Below are positions 40,496 through 50,126 of a DNA stretch of 64,000 nt, in pieces. This DNA is from CAWCDJ01 sp963796675 (GTDB taxonomy: Bacteria > Acidobacteriota > Terriglobia > Bryobacterales > Bryobacteraceae). Within the stretch, counting starts at the first letter, position 1; each line of letters opens with the position of its first letter. The stretch spans positions 620,001 to 684,000 of the forward strand of contig CAWCMS010000008.1 in NCBI GenBank assembly GCA_963796675.1. Direction: 5' to 3'. The position numbers and the translations under genes were made by a program. The notes under the pieces were generated by a model, which saw only the letters and a list, made by a program, of their open reading frames with translations, made no database searches and was not told where the DNA came from.

Positions 40496-41992
40496 CTAGC
40501 GGATGGTAATCCTGGCGGCGTTCGCGGTTTTTCCGGCCACCGTCAGGACCAGGGCCACGTTCCCGCGGCCGGCTAAGGACGCAGGCAACTGAATGTTCAC
40601 CTGGTCCAATCCCTGATAGCTGCCTTGCGCGCCGGAATAGAGCACGGGCGCGTTGACTCCGGCGAGGCTGGCGGTCACCTGCGAGCCGGGCGCACTGCGG
40701 AAACCCGTCCCGTATATGGTCAGATACACCTGCCCGTTGGTAACATCCACCGGTGCGGCCACGATACTGCCCGCAGCGTCCACGCTATATACATTCTCGT
40801 AGCTCTGGGTTCCATCGGAAGCGACGCGCAAAAGACCGCCCGCGATCAGCAGTTCGCTGTTGAGGGTGAAGAGCCCCGGCTCGACTCCTGCAATCGTCAC
40901 CTTGCCCTGCTCGGTGGTGCCGTCGCCGGCGTGCACCGCCACGGTGGCCGCTCCCATCGCGACGGTCCCCGGCACAAGGAAGTTGACCTGGCCCGGCGAA
41001 ACGAAGAAGAGCGCGGCCGAGACCTGTACCCCGGCGGAATCCGTGATCGTGACCGTGGTTCCCGCCAACTGCGTCTGGAGCGAAGCGGAGGCCTCGGCCG
41101 TACCGGTCGCCAGGCTGGTCCCGTATGCCGAGGCAATCGAGTCCGGAGCCAGGACGGCCTCCTTATTGCCTGCAAGTACGCAAGCCACCTGGTCGCCCGC
41201 CATGGCCCGCTGCTGGGCGGCCAATTGATCGCCCAAAGCCATGACCCGCAGTTCCAGGGTCACGGGGGCCTCAGCCGGATTCGGGCGTTTGGTGTTGAAC
41301 TTCTCCAGGGCCTGTTCGCTGAGCGTCAGCGCGTCGGAGTAGGCACCGCGCGCGGCCAGCAAGTCGGCCTTTTCGCTATAGGCTTCCAGCACGTCCGGTT
41401 GCCGAGTCATGAGGGTATTGAGCGCGGATTCCGCGCCCGCCGAGTCGCCTCGCAGCCGGCTATAGGCGGCCAGAGCCAGGTCTTTGGAAGCCTCATCCTC
41501 GGCGGAGAGCGTGGCCGGCTCCGCCCCCAGTTGGACCGTCGCCCCGTTGCTCTGGGCGCCGCCGCTCCAGGTACCGGCTTTGGCGGAGGTCGTTGTGTCC
41601 AGTGTGACGGAGAGATTGTACAGGCCCGCCGGAATACCGGAGGTGTCCGCCGGAGCCACCAACCAGACAGCCTCCCCGGTTTGGATCCCACTCAGGGCCA
41701 GAGACGGCGTAGGGGGCGCGACCAGCTGCACGGGCCAATTCTGAGCCGAGCCATTCTGGTCGGTGACGGTCAATCGCAGGGCCTGTGTCCACGCGCCGGT
41801 GCCCAGGCCGATCACCACGGGGTCGCTGCCGGCCGGAATCACCACGGTTCGGATCAGCAACGGCCAGCCTTTGGCGACCACGGCCTCGCTCTGGCCGTTG
41901 ACGTCCAGCCCCAATTCCGGAGGTCCCAGCGCCTGCGCCCGCAGGAAGTGGCTCAGGCACGCGAGCAAGAAGAAAAGCCAGGTGGTTCTCAT
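40496..41992 (-). CDS. exported protein with Solibacter-type C-terminal domain
   Basis: A 498-aa protein with signal peptide (MRTTWLFFLLACLSHFLRAQ). A beta-rich N-terminal half is followed by a helical TPR-like stretch (residues about 165-260). The last 220 residues match the pattern of the uncharacterised C-terminal domain family repeated in Solibacter exported proteins: LFFVSPGQVNFLVPG, VEPGLFTLN, YLTIYGTGFRSAPG and YQGLDQVNIQLP. Its start lies 4 bp from the stop of the upstream HExxH protein gene, so they form an operon. It is probably a cell-surface or secreted protein; role unknown. Confidence 0.8.
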   Translation of the reverse strand: MRTTWLFFLLACLSHFLRAQALGPPELGLDVNGQSEAVVAKGWPLLIRTVVIPAGSDPVVIGLGTGAWTQALRLTVTDQNGSAQNWPVQLVAPPTPSLALSGIQTGEAVWLVAPADTSGIPAGLYNLSVTLDTTTSAKAGTWSGGAQSNGATVQLGAEPATLSAEDEASKDLALAAYSRLRGDSAGAESALNTLMTRQPDVLEAYSEKADLLAARGAYSDALTLSEQALEKFNTKRPNPAEAPVTLELRVMALGDQLAAQQRAMAGDQVACVLAGNKEAVLAPDSIASAYGTSLATGTAEASASLQTQLAGTTVTITDSAGVQVSAALFFVSPGQVNFLVPGTVAMGAATVAVHAGDGTTEQGKVTIAGVEPGLFTLNSELLIAGGLLRVASDGTQSYENVYSVDAAGSIVAAPVDVTNGQVYLTIYGTGFRSAPGSQVTASLAGVNAPVLYSGAQGSYQGLDQVNIQLPASLAGRGNVALVLTVAGKTANAARITIR

Positions 41993-41995
41993 GGG

Positions 41996-44068
41996 CTATC
42001 TCCGGGGCGCCGAGACGCCGTCGTTCACCAGGATCTGGCCGCGGCAGTTGCCCCGGCCCGCGGCCGAATCGCCATAACGGGCCTGCGGCAGCCGGCTGGC
42101 ATCGTTGATTCCCGTCCCCTGGCTTTGGGCGCAGATTCCCAAGCCCGCCGGCTCCGAATCCACCACGTAGATCGTATTGCCATCGGTCTTGGAGAAGTAG
42201 GCGCGCGCGTTGTCGTAGCGCATGACGCAGTTGTCGTCACCGGTGTGAGGATCATTCGCCGCGCCGATGACGTAGCTGACCAGTGTATCGAGCGGCAGCG
42301 GAAATGGACTGCCGTTCTCATCCAGGACATTCGCCGGAACTCCCTGGAACAGAGTCGTGTTGGTTGCCGAATCGCGACGTAGAGTGCCGCTCAGCGAGGG
42401 GGCATCGCCGTGGTGATAGACGTTGACGCAGTGAAACAGCTCGTGCGCCATCGAAGCGGCAAGGTAGTTGATCCACGTCAGGTCCGCGCTCGGCAGAATC
42501 CGGGGTGTGACTACCTGTGTGATCGATTTCGGAGGCCCTGGTCCCCCCTGAGCCTCGGCGTAGCCGGCGTCGGCGGCGATGGGCACAACGATTACGCCGT
42601 GCTGGTCCACGTTATGCGCCCCCTGGCTGTAGTTGAAATTGATCACTCGTCCCGCGGACATCTCCGAGCTCTTGAGGGTATAGTGGACCTGCAGACCGCT
42701 AAGGCTCTGGAACATGCGGAATGCCGCGAGATAGAAAGCGCCGGCCTTGTTCACCACGAAGAAATCTTTCTTCTTCGGGTTTCCCTCCACGTGATTCCCG
42801 TCGATGATGAATCCCCGGTATTCCTCGTATAGGGTCAGTCCGTCCCCGGCATTGCCATCGCCCTGCGGGTCGGTCTCATTATCGGAATTGTCGGCCAGCG
42901 ACTGAGTCCCGTTGTTCTGCTTCCACACGTCGGCAATGGAACTATTGGCCGAGCGCAGCGGTAAACGGACTTCCGTCTGCGACGGGTCGCCTTCCAGGTA
43001 GCCTACGATCTGGGATTGGTCGGGCATCACTGCCGTCACCTTGATGGTGCCGAAGGCCCCCCAGTCGTAGGCACCGAGAGTGACCGTGGACTGCGTGAAT
43101 TGTCCCGCGATACTCTGCAGACGCTGTCCCTTGGGGTCGGCGATGAGCAACCCCTCGGCAAGGCTTTCCAGCTTCAAGTCGAAATCCTGGCTGGGGCCGC
43201 TGGCGGGCGCGTTCATGGCGTATCCCGGTTCCTTCGAGCAGTTCGTCAGTTCCCAGATCCAATACGCTACCTTGGCGTTGGTTGTGCCTCCCCCTTGTCC
43301 TTGCAGCTTGGCAACCAGGTCCAGACCGCCGCCCCGGGCCCCGTTGGCTCCCGCGGTGGGACGCCAGTTCTGGAGGGTGGACGTCTTCTGCACCACCACT
43401 TCCGCTTGCACCACGGGACCGGGCTCGAGATCCCACGACACGGTAACGTCGACCGTGGCGGGCGACCCGCCGAAGGCCAGCGACTGCGGCTGAAGGGACG
43501 AGCTCATCTTGACCTGGTAAGACCCGGTCAAGCTGAATCCCGTCGCCGGCAGCGTCTGCATCTGGTTGGACAGCACCGGGGAAAAAGTCCCCGGACCCGA
43601 CCCGCCCTGGGTCCCGGGGGCACAATCGAGGGATACCGCACTCACAGCGCCCTGGACGTCGTAGACCGCCGGGTAGAACGCATATTGGTTGGTTCCCCGC
43701 AAAATCAGAGTGAATCCTTGGGGCGCCCCCAGAGTTCCGTTAAATGTTTGCGTCTGGGTCTCCGTGCAGCCGGAGAAAGTCGATACGTCACTGGCGCTGA
43801 TCGCAGTGGTTCCGGTGAACGTACCGGTCCAGCCTTGAATATTCGAATTGTAGGTGTCGAGCTGAACGGAGAGGTTCGTGGTCAGCCCGTATTGCCAGGT
43901 GTCTTTGAAAATGCCTCCGGACGTAGAACCCGAGCCGGTGCCGGTGATCTTCACTGTGCCGTGCCATTGCTGGATTCCCAGGAAATCGGTTATGCGGCCT
44001 TGTGCAAAGCCGGAAGCGGCCGGCAGAAGCAAGACTGCCAGAAACCGGGTTACTCCGCTTGATCCCAT
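41996..44068 (-). CDS. secreted protein with HExxH metalloprotease motif
   Basis: About 690 aa from the ATG at 44068, which gives a signal peptide (MGSSGVTRFLAVLLLPAASG); a longer frame upstream lacks coding character. The large N-terminal half is beta-rich, with a linker near residue 400. Near residue 530-545 is MAHELFHCVNVYHHGD, an HExxH zinc-binding motif followed by His residues. I cannot assign a peptidase family. It is divergent from the ECF sigma gene with a 123-bp spacer, so the sigma factor could control it. It is followed directly by the Solibacter-type domain protein. Confidence 0.7.
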   Translation of the reverse strand: MGSSGVTRFLAVLLLPAASGFAQGRITDFLGIQQWHGTVKITGTGSGSTSGGIFKDTWQYGLTTNLSVQLDTYNSNIQGWTGTFTGTTAISASDVSTFSGCTETQTQTFNGTLGAPQGFTLILRGTNQYAFYPAVYDVQGAVSAVSLDCAPGTQGGSGPGTFSPVLSNQMQTLPATGFSLTGSYQVKMSSSLQPQSLAFGGSPATVDVTVSWDLEPGPVVQAEVVVQKTSTLQNWRPTAGANGARGGGLDLVAKLQGQGGGTTNAKVAYWIWELTNCSKEPGYAMNAPASGPSQDFDLKLESLAEGLLIADPKGQRLQSIAGQFTQSTVTLGAYDWGAFGTIKVTAVMPDQSQIVGYLEGDPSQTEVRLPLRSANSSIADVWKQNNGTQSLADNSDNETDPQGDGNAGDGLTLYEEYRGFIIDGNHVEGNPKKKDFFVVNKAGAFYLAAFRMFQSLSGLQVHYTLKSSEMSAGRVINFNYSQGAHNVDQHGVIVVPIAADAGYAEAQGGPGPPKSITQVVTPRILPSADLTWINYLAASMAHELFHCVNVYHHGDAPSLSGTLRRDSATNTTLFQGVPANVLDENGSPFPLPLDTLVSYVIGAANDPHTGDDNCVMRYDNARAYFSKTDGNTIYVVDSEPAGLGICAQSQGTGINDASRLPQARYGDSAAGRGNCRGQILVNDGVSAPRR

Positions 44069-44191
44069 GTGCCCCCTCCCTGCAGCGATAGGTTTAGAGG
44101 AATCGTCCCCGCCTGATACGCGTGAAAGACGCACAAATTCTATCAGCGAGTTTTGGACGGTCTGGTACAATCCCCTGACGAGGATCCGCGC

Positions 44192-44758
44192 ATGCCAGAG
44201 AGCCCCGTCACAGATCTTCTGATCGACTGGGGAAAAGGAGACCGGAGCGCGCTGGACCGGCTGATGCCGCTCGTTTACGCGGAACTGCATAACGTAGCGC
44301 GCCGGCAATTGGGCTACGAACAGCCCGGACATACACTACAGCCGACCGCTTTGGTTCACGAGACCTACCTGCGGCTGGTGGATCAGGAACGCATGGACTG
44401 GCGGAACCGCACCCAGTTCTTCGCCATCGCGGCACAGATGATCCGCCGCATTCTGGTGGATCACGCTCGACGGCGGCGGACCTCCAAACGGGGCGGCGGT
44501 GCGGAGCGGGTGGAACTGGACACGCAGGCGGTGGCATCAGGGCTTGATACGGTGGACGTGCTGGCTCTCGACGACGCGATGGAGGCCCTGGCGGTGCTCG
44601 ACGCGCAGCAGGCCAAGGTGATCGAACTGCGGTTCTACACCGGGCTGAGTATCGAGGAGACGGCAGCGGCACTGGGCATTTCCCCGGCCACGGTGAACCG
44701 CGATTGGGTCACCGCCAAAGCCTGGCTCTACCGTAAGCTCAAGAGTTCCGCGTCATGA
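44192..44758 (+). CDS. ECF-type RNA polymerase sigma factor
   Basis: About 188 aa from the ATG at 44192. Region 2 includes LVHETYLRLVDQE and QMIRRILVDHARRR. Region 4 includes LSIEETAAALGISPATVNRDW, a helix-turn-helix for -35 recognition. The length and pattern fit the ECF-like group common in acidobacteria and planctomycetes that pairs with Ser/Thr kinases. Its stop overlaps the kinase start by 4 bp (ATGA at 44755-44758), so control by phosphorylation is likely rather than by a classical anti-sigma factor, as none is present. Confidence 0.9.
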   Translation: MPESPVTDLLIDWGKGDRSALDRLMPLVYAELHNVARRQLGYEQPGHTLQPTALVHETYLRLVDQERMDWRNRTQFFAIAAQMIRRILVDHARRRRTSKRGGGAERVELDTQAVASGLDTVDVLALDDAMEALAVLDAQQAKVIELRFYTGLSIEETAAALGISPATVNRDWVTAKAWLYRKLKSSAS

Positions 44759-47160
44759 CAGCCGGGCGATGGCAACAGGTACGGGCGATTCTCTTCGCGG
44801 CTTCCGCGATGGAGAACGAGCGGCGTGCGCAATACGTGGCCGAACAGTGCGGAGATGACGATCCCCTCCGGTGCGAGGTGGAAGAGTTATTGAGGGCGCT
44901 CGACGAATCCGGCGGCTTTCTCGAGCCCGCCGCGCATTACATTCCAGGATTGACCGAGGTGCGGATCGGACCGTACCTCATGCTGGAAGAGGCCGGGCAC
45001 GGCGGAATGGGCGTGGTGTATCGCGCGCGCCGCGACAACGACTACCGCCAGATCGTGGCCATCAAGCTCGTGAGGGTGGAACTGGCGACCCAGGCTCTGA
45101 TTGAGCGGTTCCGGATCGAACGGCAGGCCCTGGCGAGGCTCAACCATCCGAACATCGCCCGCCTGTTGGACGGCGGGACCACCGCGGATGGGCGCCCCTA
45201 CCTGGTAATGGACTGGGTAGACGGCAAACCGATCCACGAGTACTGCCGCGCGGCCGGCCTGACAGCTCATCAGCGGCTGCGGCTGTTCCTACAGGTATGC
45301 GATGCGGTGGCACACGCGCACCGCAACCTGGTGGTGCATCGCGACCTCAAGCCTTCCAACATCCTGATCACGGCCGACGGCCAGCCCAAGCTTCTGGACT
45401 TCGGGATCGCCAAAATCTTCGGAGCGGACCAGGCGGAGCCCGAAGTTACACAGGCTTTCGGCTGCGTTCACCCGCTGACTCCGGATTACGCCAGTCCGGA
45501 ACAGGTTCGCGGCGAGCCCGTGACGATGGCCACCGACGTCTACTCGCTGGGCGCCGTGCTCTATGAATTGTTGACCGGATGCCGTCCGCACCAGATCGAA
45601 AGCTACACTCCGGCGGGAATCGAACGCGCGGTTTGTCTGGATAGTTCGGCGCGGGCCAGCACCGTGACTGCCGAAGGCGGCGTTCCCCGCGAAGAGCTCA
45701 AAGGCGACCTGGACGACATTTTGGCGAAAGCCCTGGAGAAGGAACCGGCCCAGCGGTATGCCTATGTCGATGGGCTCGCCTCCGACCTGCAGAGACACCT
45801 GGATGGCCTGCCGGTCAGCGCACGACGGGCCTCTTACTGGTATCGGGCTTCAAGGTTCGTCCGGCGCAAGAAGCTGGTCGCGGCGTCCGTGGCGGCGGTG
45901 ACGCTGTCTTTGCTTGGTGGTCTGACGGCGGCACTCTGGCAGGCACGCGTGGCGCGCCAGGAGCGGCGGTTGGCCGAGCAGCGGTTCGAGATGGCGCGTC
46001 AACTCGCCGGTTCGGTCCTTTACGAGTTCCAGGACGGGATCCGCGACCTGCAGGGCTCGCTGCGAGTCCAGCAGTTGATCCTCACCCGCAGCCTGCAATA
46101 TCTCGATGCACTGGCCGCCGGGGCGCAATCGAATCCCGCGCTGCAACGCGACCTGGCGGCCGGATATGAGCGTGTTGCCACTATAGAGGGGATCCGCGGC
46201 GTATCCAACCTCGGACAGCCCAAGGCCGCGATCGAGAGTTTGCGGAAGGCGCTGGTTCTGCGCACACAGGTGCTCGCTACCGAACCGGGTTCGGTGATTT
46301 TCCGCCGCGAGCTGGCGCGGACTCACCGGATGTTCAGCGATCTCGATGTCCCGCTCGCCGAGCGTCTGGAACACGTCAGATCGTCCGCGCTGCTGATTGA
46401 GCAGCTCCGCCGCGAAGTCCCGGGAAATCCGGAGATTCAAAACGAACTGGCGATTTCCGAATACGGGATGGCCACCAGTCTGCAAGCGCAGTCGCGCTTC
46501 CCCGAAGCGATGACCGATTTGCGAAAAGCGCTTGCCGATACCCCGCCGTCCCGGCATGAGAACCTGGCCCTGTACCACAAGCGGCTGGGCGCTCTCCTGG
46601 TAGTCACCAAGGATCTTCCGGCCGCCCTCGCGGAGTATCAGTCGGCCGTTGCCATCGATGAACAAAGAGTCGGCTCTCACCCCGATGACGCTCGCGCCCG
46701 GATGGACCTTTCGTTTGGCTATTCCGACATCGGGTTGATCTGCCAGCTCATGGGGAAGATGCGCGACGGCTTGGAGCAGTACCGCAAAGCGGAACGGATT
46801 CGGGCTGAAGTATCCGCCGCGGATCCCCACGACCAACGAGCCGCATCCAGCCTCGGGATGATCACGCTTCGGATTGGGGAGCTTCTGGAGCTGATGGGGG
46901 ACCGGCGCGCCAGCGAGGCCGCTTTCGCCCGCGGGATCGAGCTCGGCGAGTTGTATCGAAACCGCTTTCCACAAAGCCGGGACGCGCGCAGCCTGTTGGC
47001 CGATGGGTGCCGGGTGTTCGGGCGGGCTTACCAGAGAAGCTGGTCCTCCTGTGACAAGGCACGGCCATGGTTGGAGCGCGCAGCGAAGCTATACAAGGAG
47101 GATGGCAACACAAATGGGGTAAACTGGATAGCAGAGATCAGCCAGGCGTGCCGGCAGTGA
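44755..47160 (+). CDS. Ser/Thr protein kinase with TPR-like repeats
   Basis: An 801-aa protein. Residues 1-60 form a short helical module usual in this group. The kinase domain (about 70-350) is canonical: AGHGGMGVVYRA, VAIKLV, VVHRDLKPSN, LLDFGIAK and SPEQVRGE. One transmembrane helix (about residues 375-395, AASVAAVTLSLLGGLTAALW) leads to an outer region of about 400 residues with degenerate TPR-type helical pairs. It is translationally coupled to the sigma factor and probably controls it in response to an envelope signal. Confidence 0.92.
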   Translation: MTAGRWQQVRAILFAASAMENERRAQYVAEQCGDDDPLRCEVEELLRALDESGGFLEPAAHYIPGLTEVRIGPYLMLEEAGHGGMGVVYRARRDNDYRQIVAIKLVRVELATQALIERFRIERQALARLNHPNIARLLDGGTTADGRPYLVMDWVDGKPIHEYCRAAGLTAHQRLRLFLQVCDAVAHAHRNLVVHRDLKPSNILITADGQPKLLDFGIAKIFGADQAEPEVTQAFGCVHPLTPDYASPEQVRGEPVTMATDVYSLGAVLYELLTGCRPHQIESYTPAGIERAVCLDSSARASTVTAEGGVPREELKGDLDDILAKALEKEPAQRYAYVDGLASDLQRHLDGLPVSARRASYWYRASRFVRRKKLVAASVAAVTLSLLGGLTAALWQARVARQERRLAEQRFEMARQLAGSVLYEFQDGIRDLQGSLRVQQLILTRSLQYLDALAAGAQSNPALQRDLAAGYERVATIEGIRGVSNLGQPKAAIESLRKALVLRTQVLATEPGSVIFRRELARTHRMFSDLDVPLAERLEHVRSSALLIEQLRREVPGNPEIQNELAISEYGMATSLQAQSRFPEAMTDLRKALADTPPSRHENLALYHKRLGALLVVTKDLPAALAEYQSAVAIDEQRVGSHPDDARARMDLSFGYSDIGLICQLMGKMRDGLEQYRKAERIRAEVSAADPHDQRAASSLGMITLRIGELLELMGDRRASEAAFARGIELGELYRNRFPQSRDARSLLADGCRVFGRAYQRSWSSCDKARPWLERAAKLYKEDGNTNGVNWIAEISQACRQ

Positions 47161-47243
47161 GCGTTTTCGCGCATTTGCGGCGTGGCGCCCGAGTGCGTTA
47201 TCCTGGAAGCTCGAATTCTCTGTAAGGATTAGCTTCAGCAAAG

Positions 47244-47519
47244 ATGGCAAATACCTATTCCGCGCTTAAGCGGGTGCGCCAGACTGAACGTCGTACGGCA
47301 TTCAATCGGAAAAGCAAGAGCCGCCTGCGCCACCAGATTCGCTCCATGCGCCGGGCGATCGTCAGCAAAGACGCCAACGCCGCGGCCCAACTGCTGCCCC
47401 AAACGTTTTCGGTGATCGACCGTTCGGCCAAGAACGGCATCATCAAGAAGAATACCGCCGCTCGTTACAAGTCGAAGCTGCACCTGCGCGTCAAGGCGCT
47501 CGCGGCCCCCGCGGCGTAA
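47244..47519 (+). CDS. rpsT: 30S ribosomal protein S20
   Basis: A 91-aa basic helical protein that binds 16S rRNA early in small-subunit assembly. MANTYSALKRVRQTERRTAFN and KNTAARYKSKLHLRVKAL are characteristic. The ATG at 47244 is preceded by AAGGA at about 17 bases, a loose spacing. It is transcribed alone and followed by a hairpin. Confidence 0.95.
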   Translation: MANTYSALKRVRQTERRTAFNRKSKSRLRHQIRSMRRAIVSKDANAAAQLLPQTFSVIDRSAKNGIIKKNTAARYKSKLHLRVKALAAPAA

Positions 47520-47546
47520 GCCTTTCGAGTTTCGCTCTCCTCAGAA

Positions 47547-47572
47547 AGGCCCCGGAGACGGCTCCAGGGCCT
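47547..47572. terminator. hairpin between convergent rpsT and M28 genes
   Basis: An 11-bp stem with one mismatch (AGGCCCCGGAG against CTCCAGGGCCT) and a 4-base loop. It lies between the stops at 47519 (+) and 47582 (-). On the minus strand a TTTCT follows, on the plus strand only GAGTTC, so it may serve both genes but has no strong U-run. Confidence 0.5.
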
Positions 47573-47581
47573 GAGTTCTAA

Positions 47582-49175
47582 CTACCGGTGGAAGGCGTCG
47601 CCCTTCCTCCAATCCGGCAGCCTCTCCTGGTTCGCTACGTCCTTCCCCAGCAGGAGACCATATTGAGCCGCCTGTGCCAGCGCGGTGAAGTCCCAATCCT
47701 CCTGAAACTCGTCTGACGGCTGGTGGTAATGCTTGCTGTTGTACTCTTCGTAGGCTGTCTTGCCGAAGTCCGCCGGCTTGCCCGCAAACTGGGTCGCGGC
47801 ACCCACGGAGAAGGCCGGGATCCCGGCATGGGCGAATGAGAAATGGTCCGAGCGGAAATAGTGGCCGGCTTCGGGAGCGTCGTCCGGCGCGATTGCCAGA
47901 TTCAGACGCGCGGCGATCTGCTGTGCCAGGGGCCACACCGTCGTGCGCTCGGCCCCGGTCAGCACCACGTCCCTGGCTCGGCCCCACGGATAGAGCGCGT
48001 CGTAGTTGAGGTCGAGCGCAGTCTTGGCTGCCGGAATCAGCGGATGCGCCGCGTAATATTCCGAGCCCTTCAACCCGCCTTCCTCAGCCGTAACCGAAAG
48101 AAATAGCGCCGAACGCTTCGGCCTCGGCTGCGAGTTGTCCCCACGCGTGCGCCAGTTCCAGAAGAACCGCGCAGCCGGTGGCGTTGTCGACGGCGCCGTT
48201 ATAAATGGCATCGCCGTTGACCGGCGTCCCGACCCCCAGGTGATCCCAGTGCGCGCTGAAGATCACAGCCTCGTCCTTCAGCTTGGGATCGCTGCCGGGA
48301 AAGATCGCCGCCACATTCCTCGTGTTCATCTCGCGGATCTTCGATGGCAGCGAGCCGCGCACGGTGATCCCGAGGTCGACCGGCCGGAAATCCGGCTTGT
48401 CCGCTGCCGCCAGCAACTGATCGACAGTCTTGCCCGTCAGCGCCAGCAGGCGATCGCCCGATTCGCGCGTGATCCAGCCCTGAATGGCCAGCGCCCGGGC
48501 ACCCGGCTCCAGCTTCAGGAACGGCGTCTCGCGGCCCCAGGAACTGCGGACCACGTCCCAGCCGTAGCTTGCGGTGGGCGTCGTGTGGATGATGATGGCG
48601 CCCTTGGCGCCGCGGCGGAGAGCTTCCTCGTACTTGTAGGTCCAGCGGCCGTAGTAAGTGAGCGCGCGGCCGTCGAAGAATTTCGGATCGGTGGAGGGCG
48701 GCTCGTTGGTGAAAAAGAGCAGGATTTTGCCGCTGACGTCCACGCCTTTGTAGTCGTCCCACTTCCACTCTGGCGCACTGATGCCGTGGCCGACGAAAAC
48801 GAGGTCGCCCTCGAATTTCTCATCCGTGGTCTGGGAGGGGTTGACGCCCACGAAGTCGTTCAGCCACGCAAAATCGACCTGCTTGCCGCCAAGCTCCGCC
48901 GAAAGCGTGGCGGCGGGCTGTGTCTCCACCCCGACCAGCCGGACTTTCTGGAAGTACGTTCCGTTGTCGCCCGCCGGTTCGGCGCCGGCGAGTGCGAACT
49001 GGGTGGCGATGTATTCGGTCGCCAGATCGCCGCCGCGCACGCCCACGCCCCTGCCTTCGAGCAGATCGCTCGAAAGGAACTTTGTGTGCGCACGAATGCG
49101 GGCCGCGGAAATCCCCGCATCCTGGGCAGTTGCCGCTAGCACGGCAATCACCATTATCCAGATGGACTTAATCAT
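47582..49175 (-). CDS. secreted M28-family zinc peptidase (one apparent frameshift)
   Basis: Starts MIKSIWIMVIAVLAATAQ, a signal peptide. A PA-type insert (about residues 110-240) precedes the catalytic part. Zinc ligands are visible in SAHWDHLG, GAVDNATG, TAEEGGLKGS, DLNYDAL and YHQPSDE. The frame changes once near 48130 by the equivalent of one extra base; corrected length is about 530 aa. It differs clearly from the other M28 gene at 32987-34470, so they are paralogues rather than a repeat. Its start is 44 bp from the divergent cysD start. Confidence 0.9.
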
Positions 49176-49219
49176 GATTATTTGATATCCTGATACTCAC
49201 GTTCAGCCTGGGTATTCCG

Positions 49220-50126
49220 ATGTCCGACCGCACCCTTACTCATTTACGCGCCCTGGAAGCCGAAAGCATTCACATCATAAGAGAAGTCGCCGCCGAATTC
49301 CAACGGCCAGTGATGCTCTACTCCGTCGGCAAGGACTCCTCGGTGATGGTCCGTCTGGCGCAGAAAGCGTTCTACCCCGGCCCCCTTCCCTTCCCCCTCC
49401 TGCATATCGATACCACCTACAAATTCGAGGAGATGATCGAGTTCCGCGACCATTTCTGCGCCTACATCGGCGCACGTCTGATCGTGCACACGAATACGCG
49501 GGCGATTCAGGACGGGGCGAGCCCGTTCCGCCTGGGAACGCAGAAGTGCTGCGGCTTGCTCAAGACGCGGGCTCTGCTCGACGCGCTCGAACGAGGGTGG
49601 TTTCGACGCGGCATTCGGCGGCGCGCGGCGCGACGAGGAGAAGTCGCGCGCCAAGGAGCGGGTCTACTCGTTCCGCGATTCGTTTGGGCAGTGGGACCCC
49701 AAAAACCAGCGGCCGGAGCTGTGGAACCTTTTCAACAGCCGCATCGATAAGGGCGAAAGCATCCGCGTCTTCCCGCTATCCAACTGGACCGAACTGGACG
49801 TGTGGCACTACATTCACCTGGAATCGATTCCGGTCGTGCCGCTCTATTTCGCCAAGCCTCGGCCCATGCTGGTTCGCGGCGATTCGCTGCTCCCGGTGGA
49901 ACACAACATTCCGTTGCTGCCCGGCGAGCAGCCGCAGTTGGTGATGTGCCGGATGCGGTCGCTAGGCTGCACCTATTGCACGGGCGCGATCCGGTCGGAA
50001 GCCGACACGGTGCCGAAGATCATCGAGGAGATGATCGGCTTCCGGCGGTCGGAGCGCGAAAACCGAATCATCGATCACGATCAGGACGGCTCCATGGAAT
50101 TGAAGAAGCGAGAGGGGTATTTCTGA
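49220..50126 (+). CDS. cysD: sulfate adenylyltransferase subunit 2 (one apparent frameshift)
   Basis: Small, catalytic subunit of ATP sulfurylase, making APS from ATP and sulfate. The PP-loop SVGKDSSVMVRLA binds ATP pyrophosphate; FPLLHIDTTYKF and LSNWTELDVWHYI are family motifs, and the C-terminus (CRMRSLGCTYCTG, then MELKKREGYF) is typical. The frame shifts by the equivalent of one extra base near 49595; corrected length is about 301 aa, as expected. The stop overlaps the cysN start (TGATG). Confidence 0.92.
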
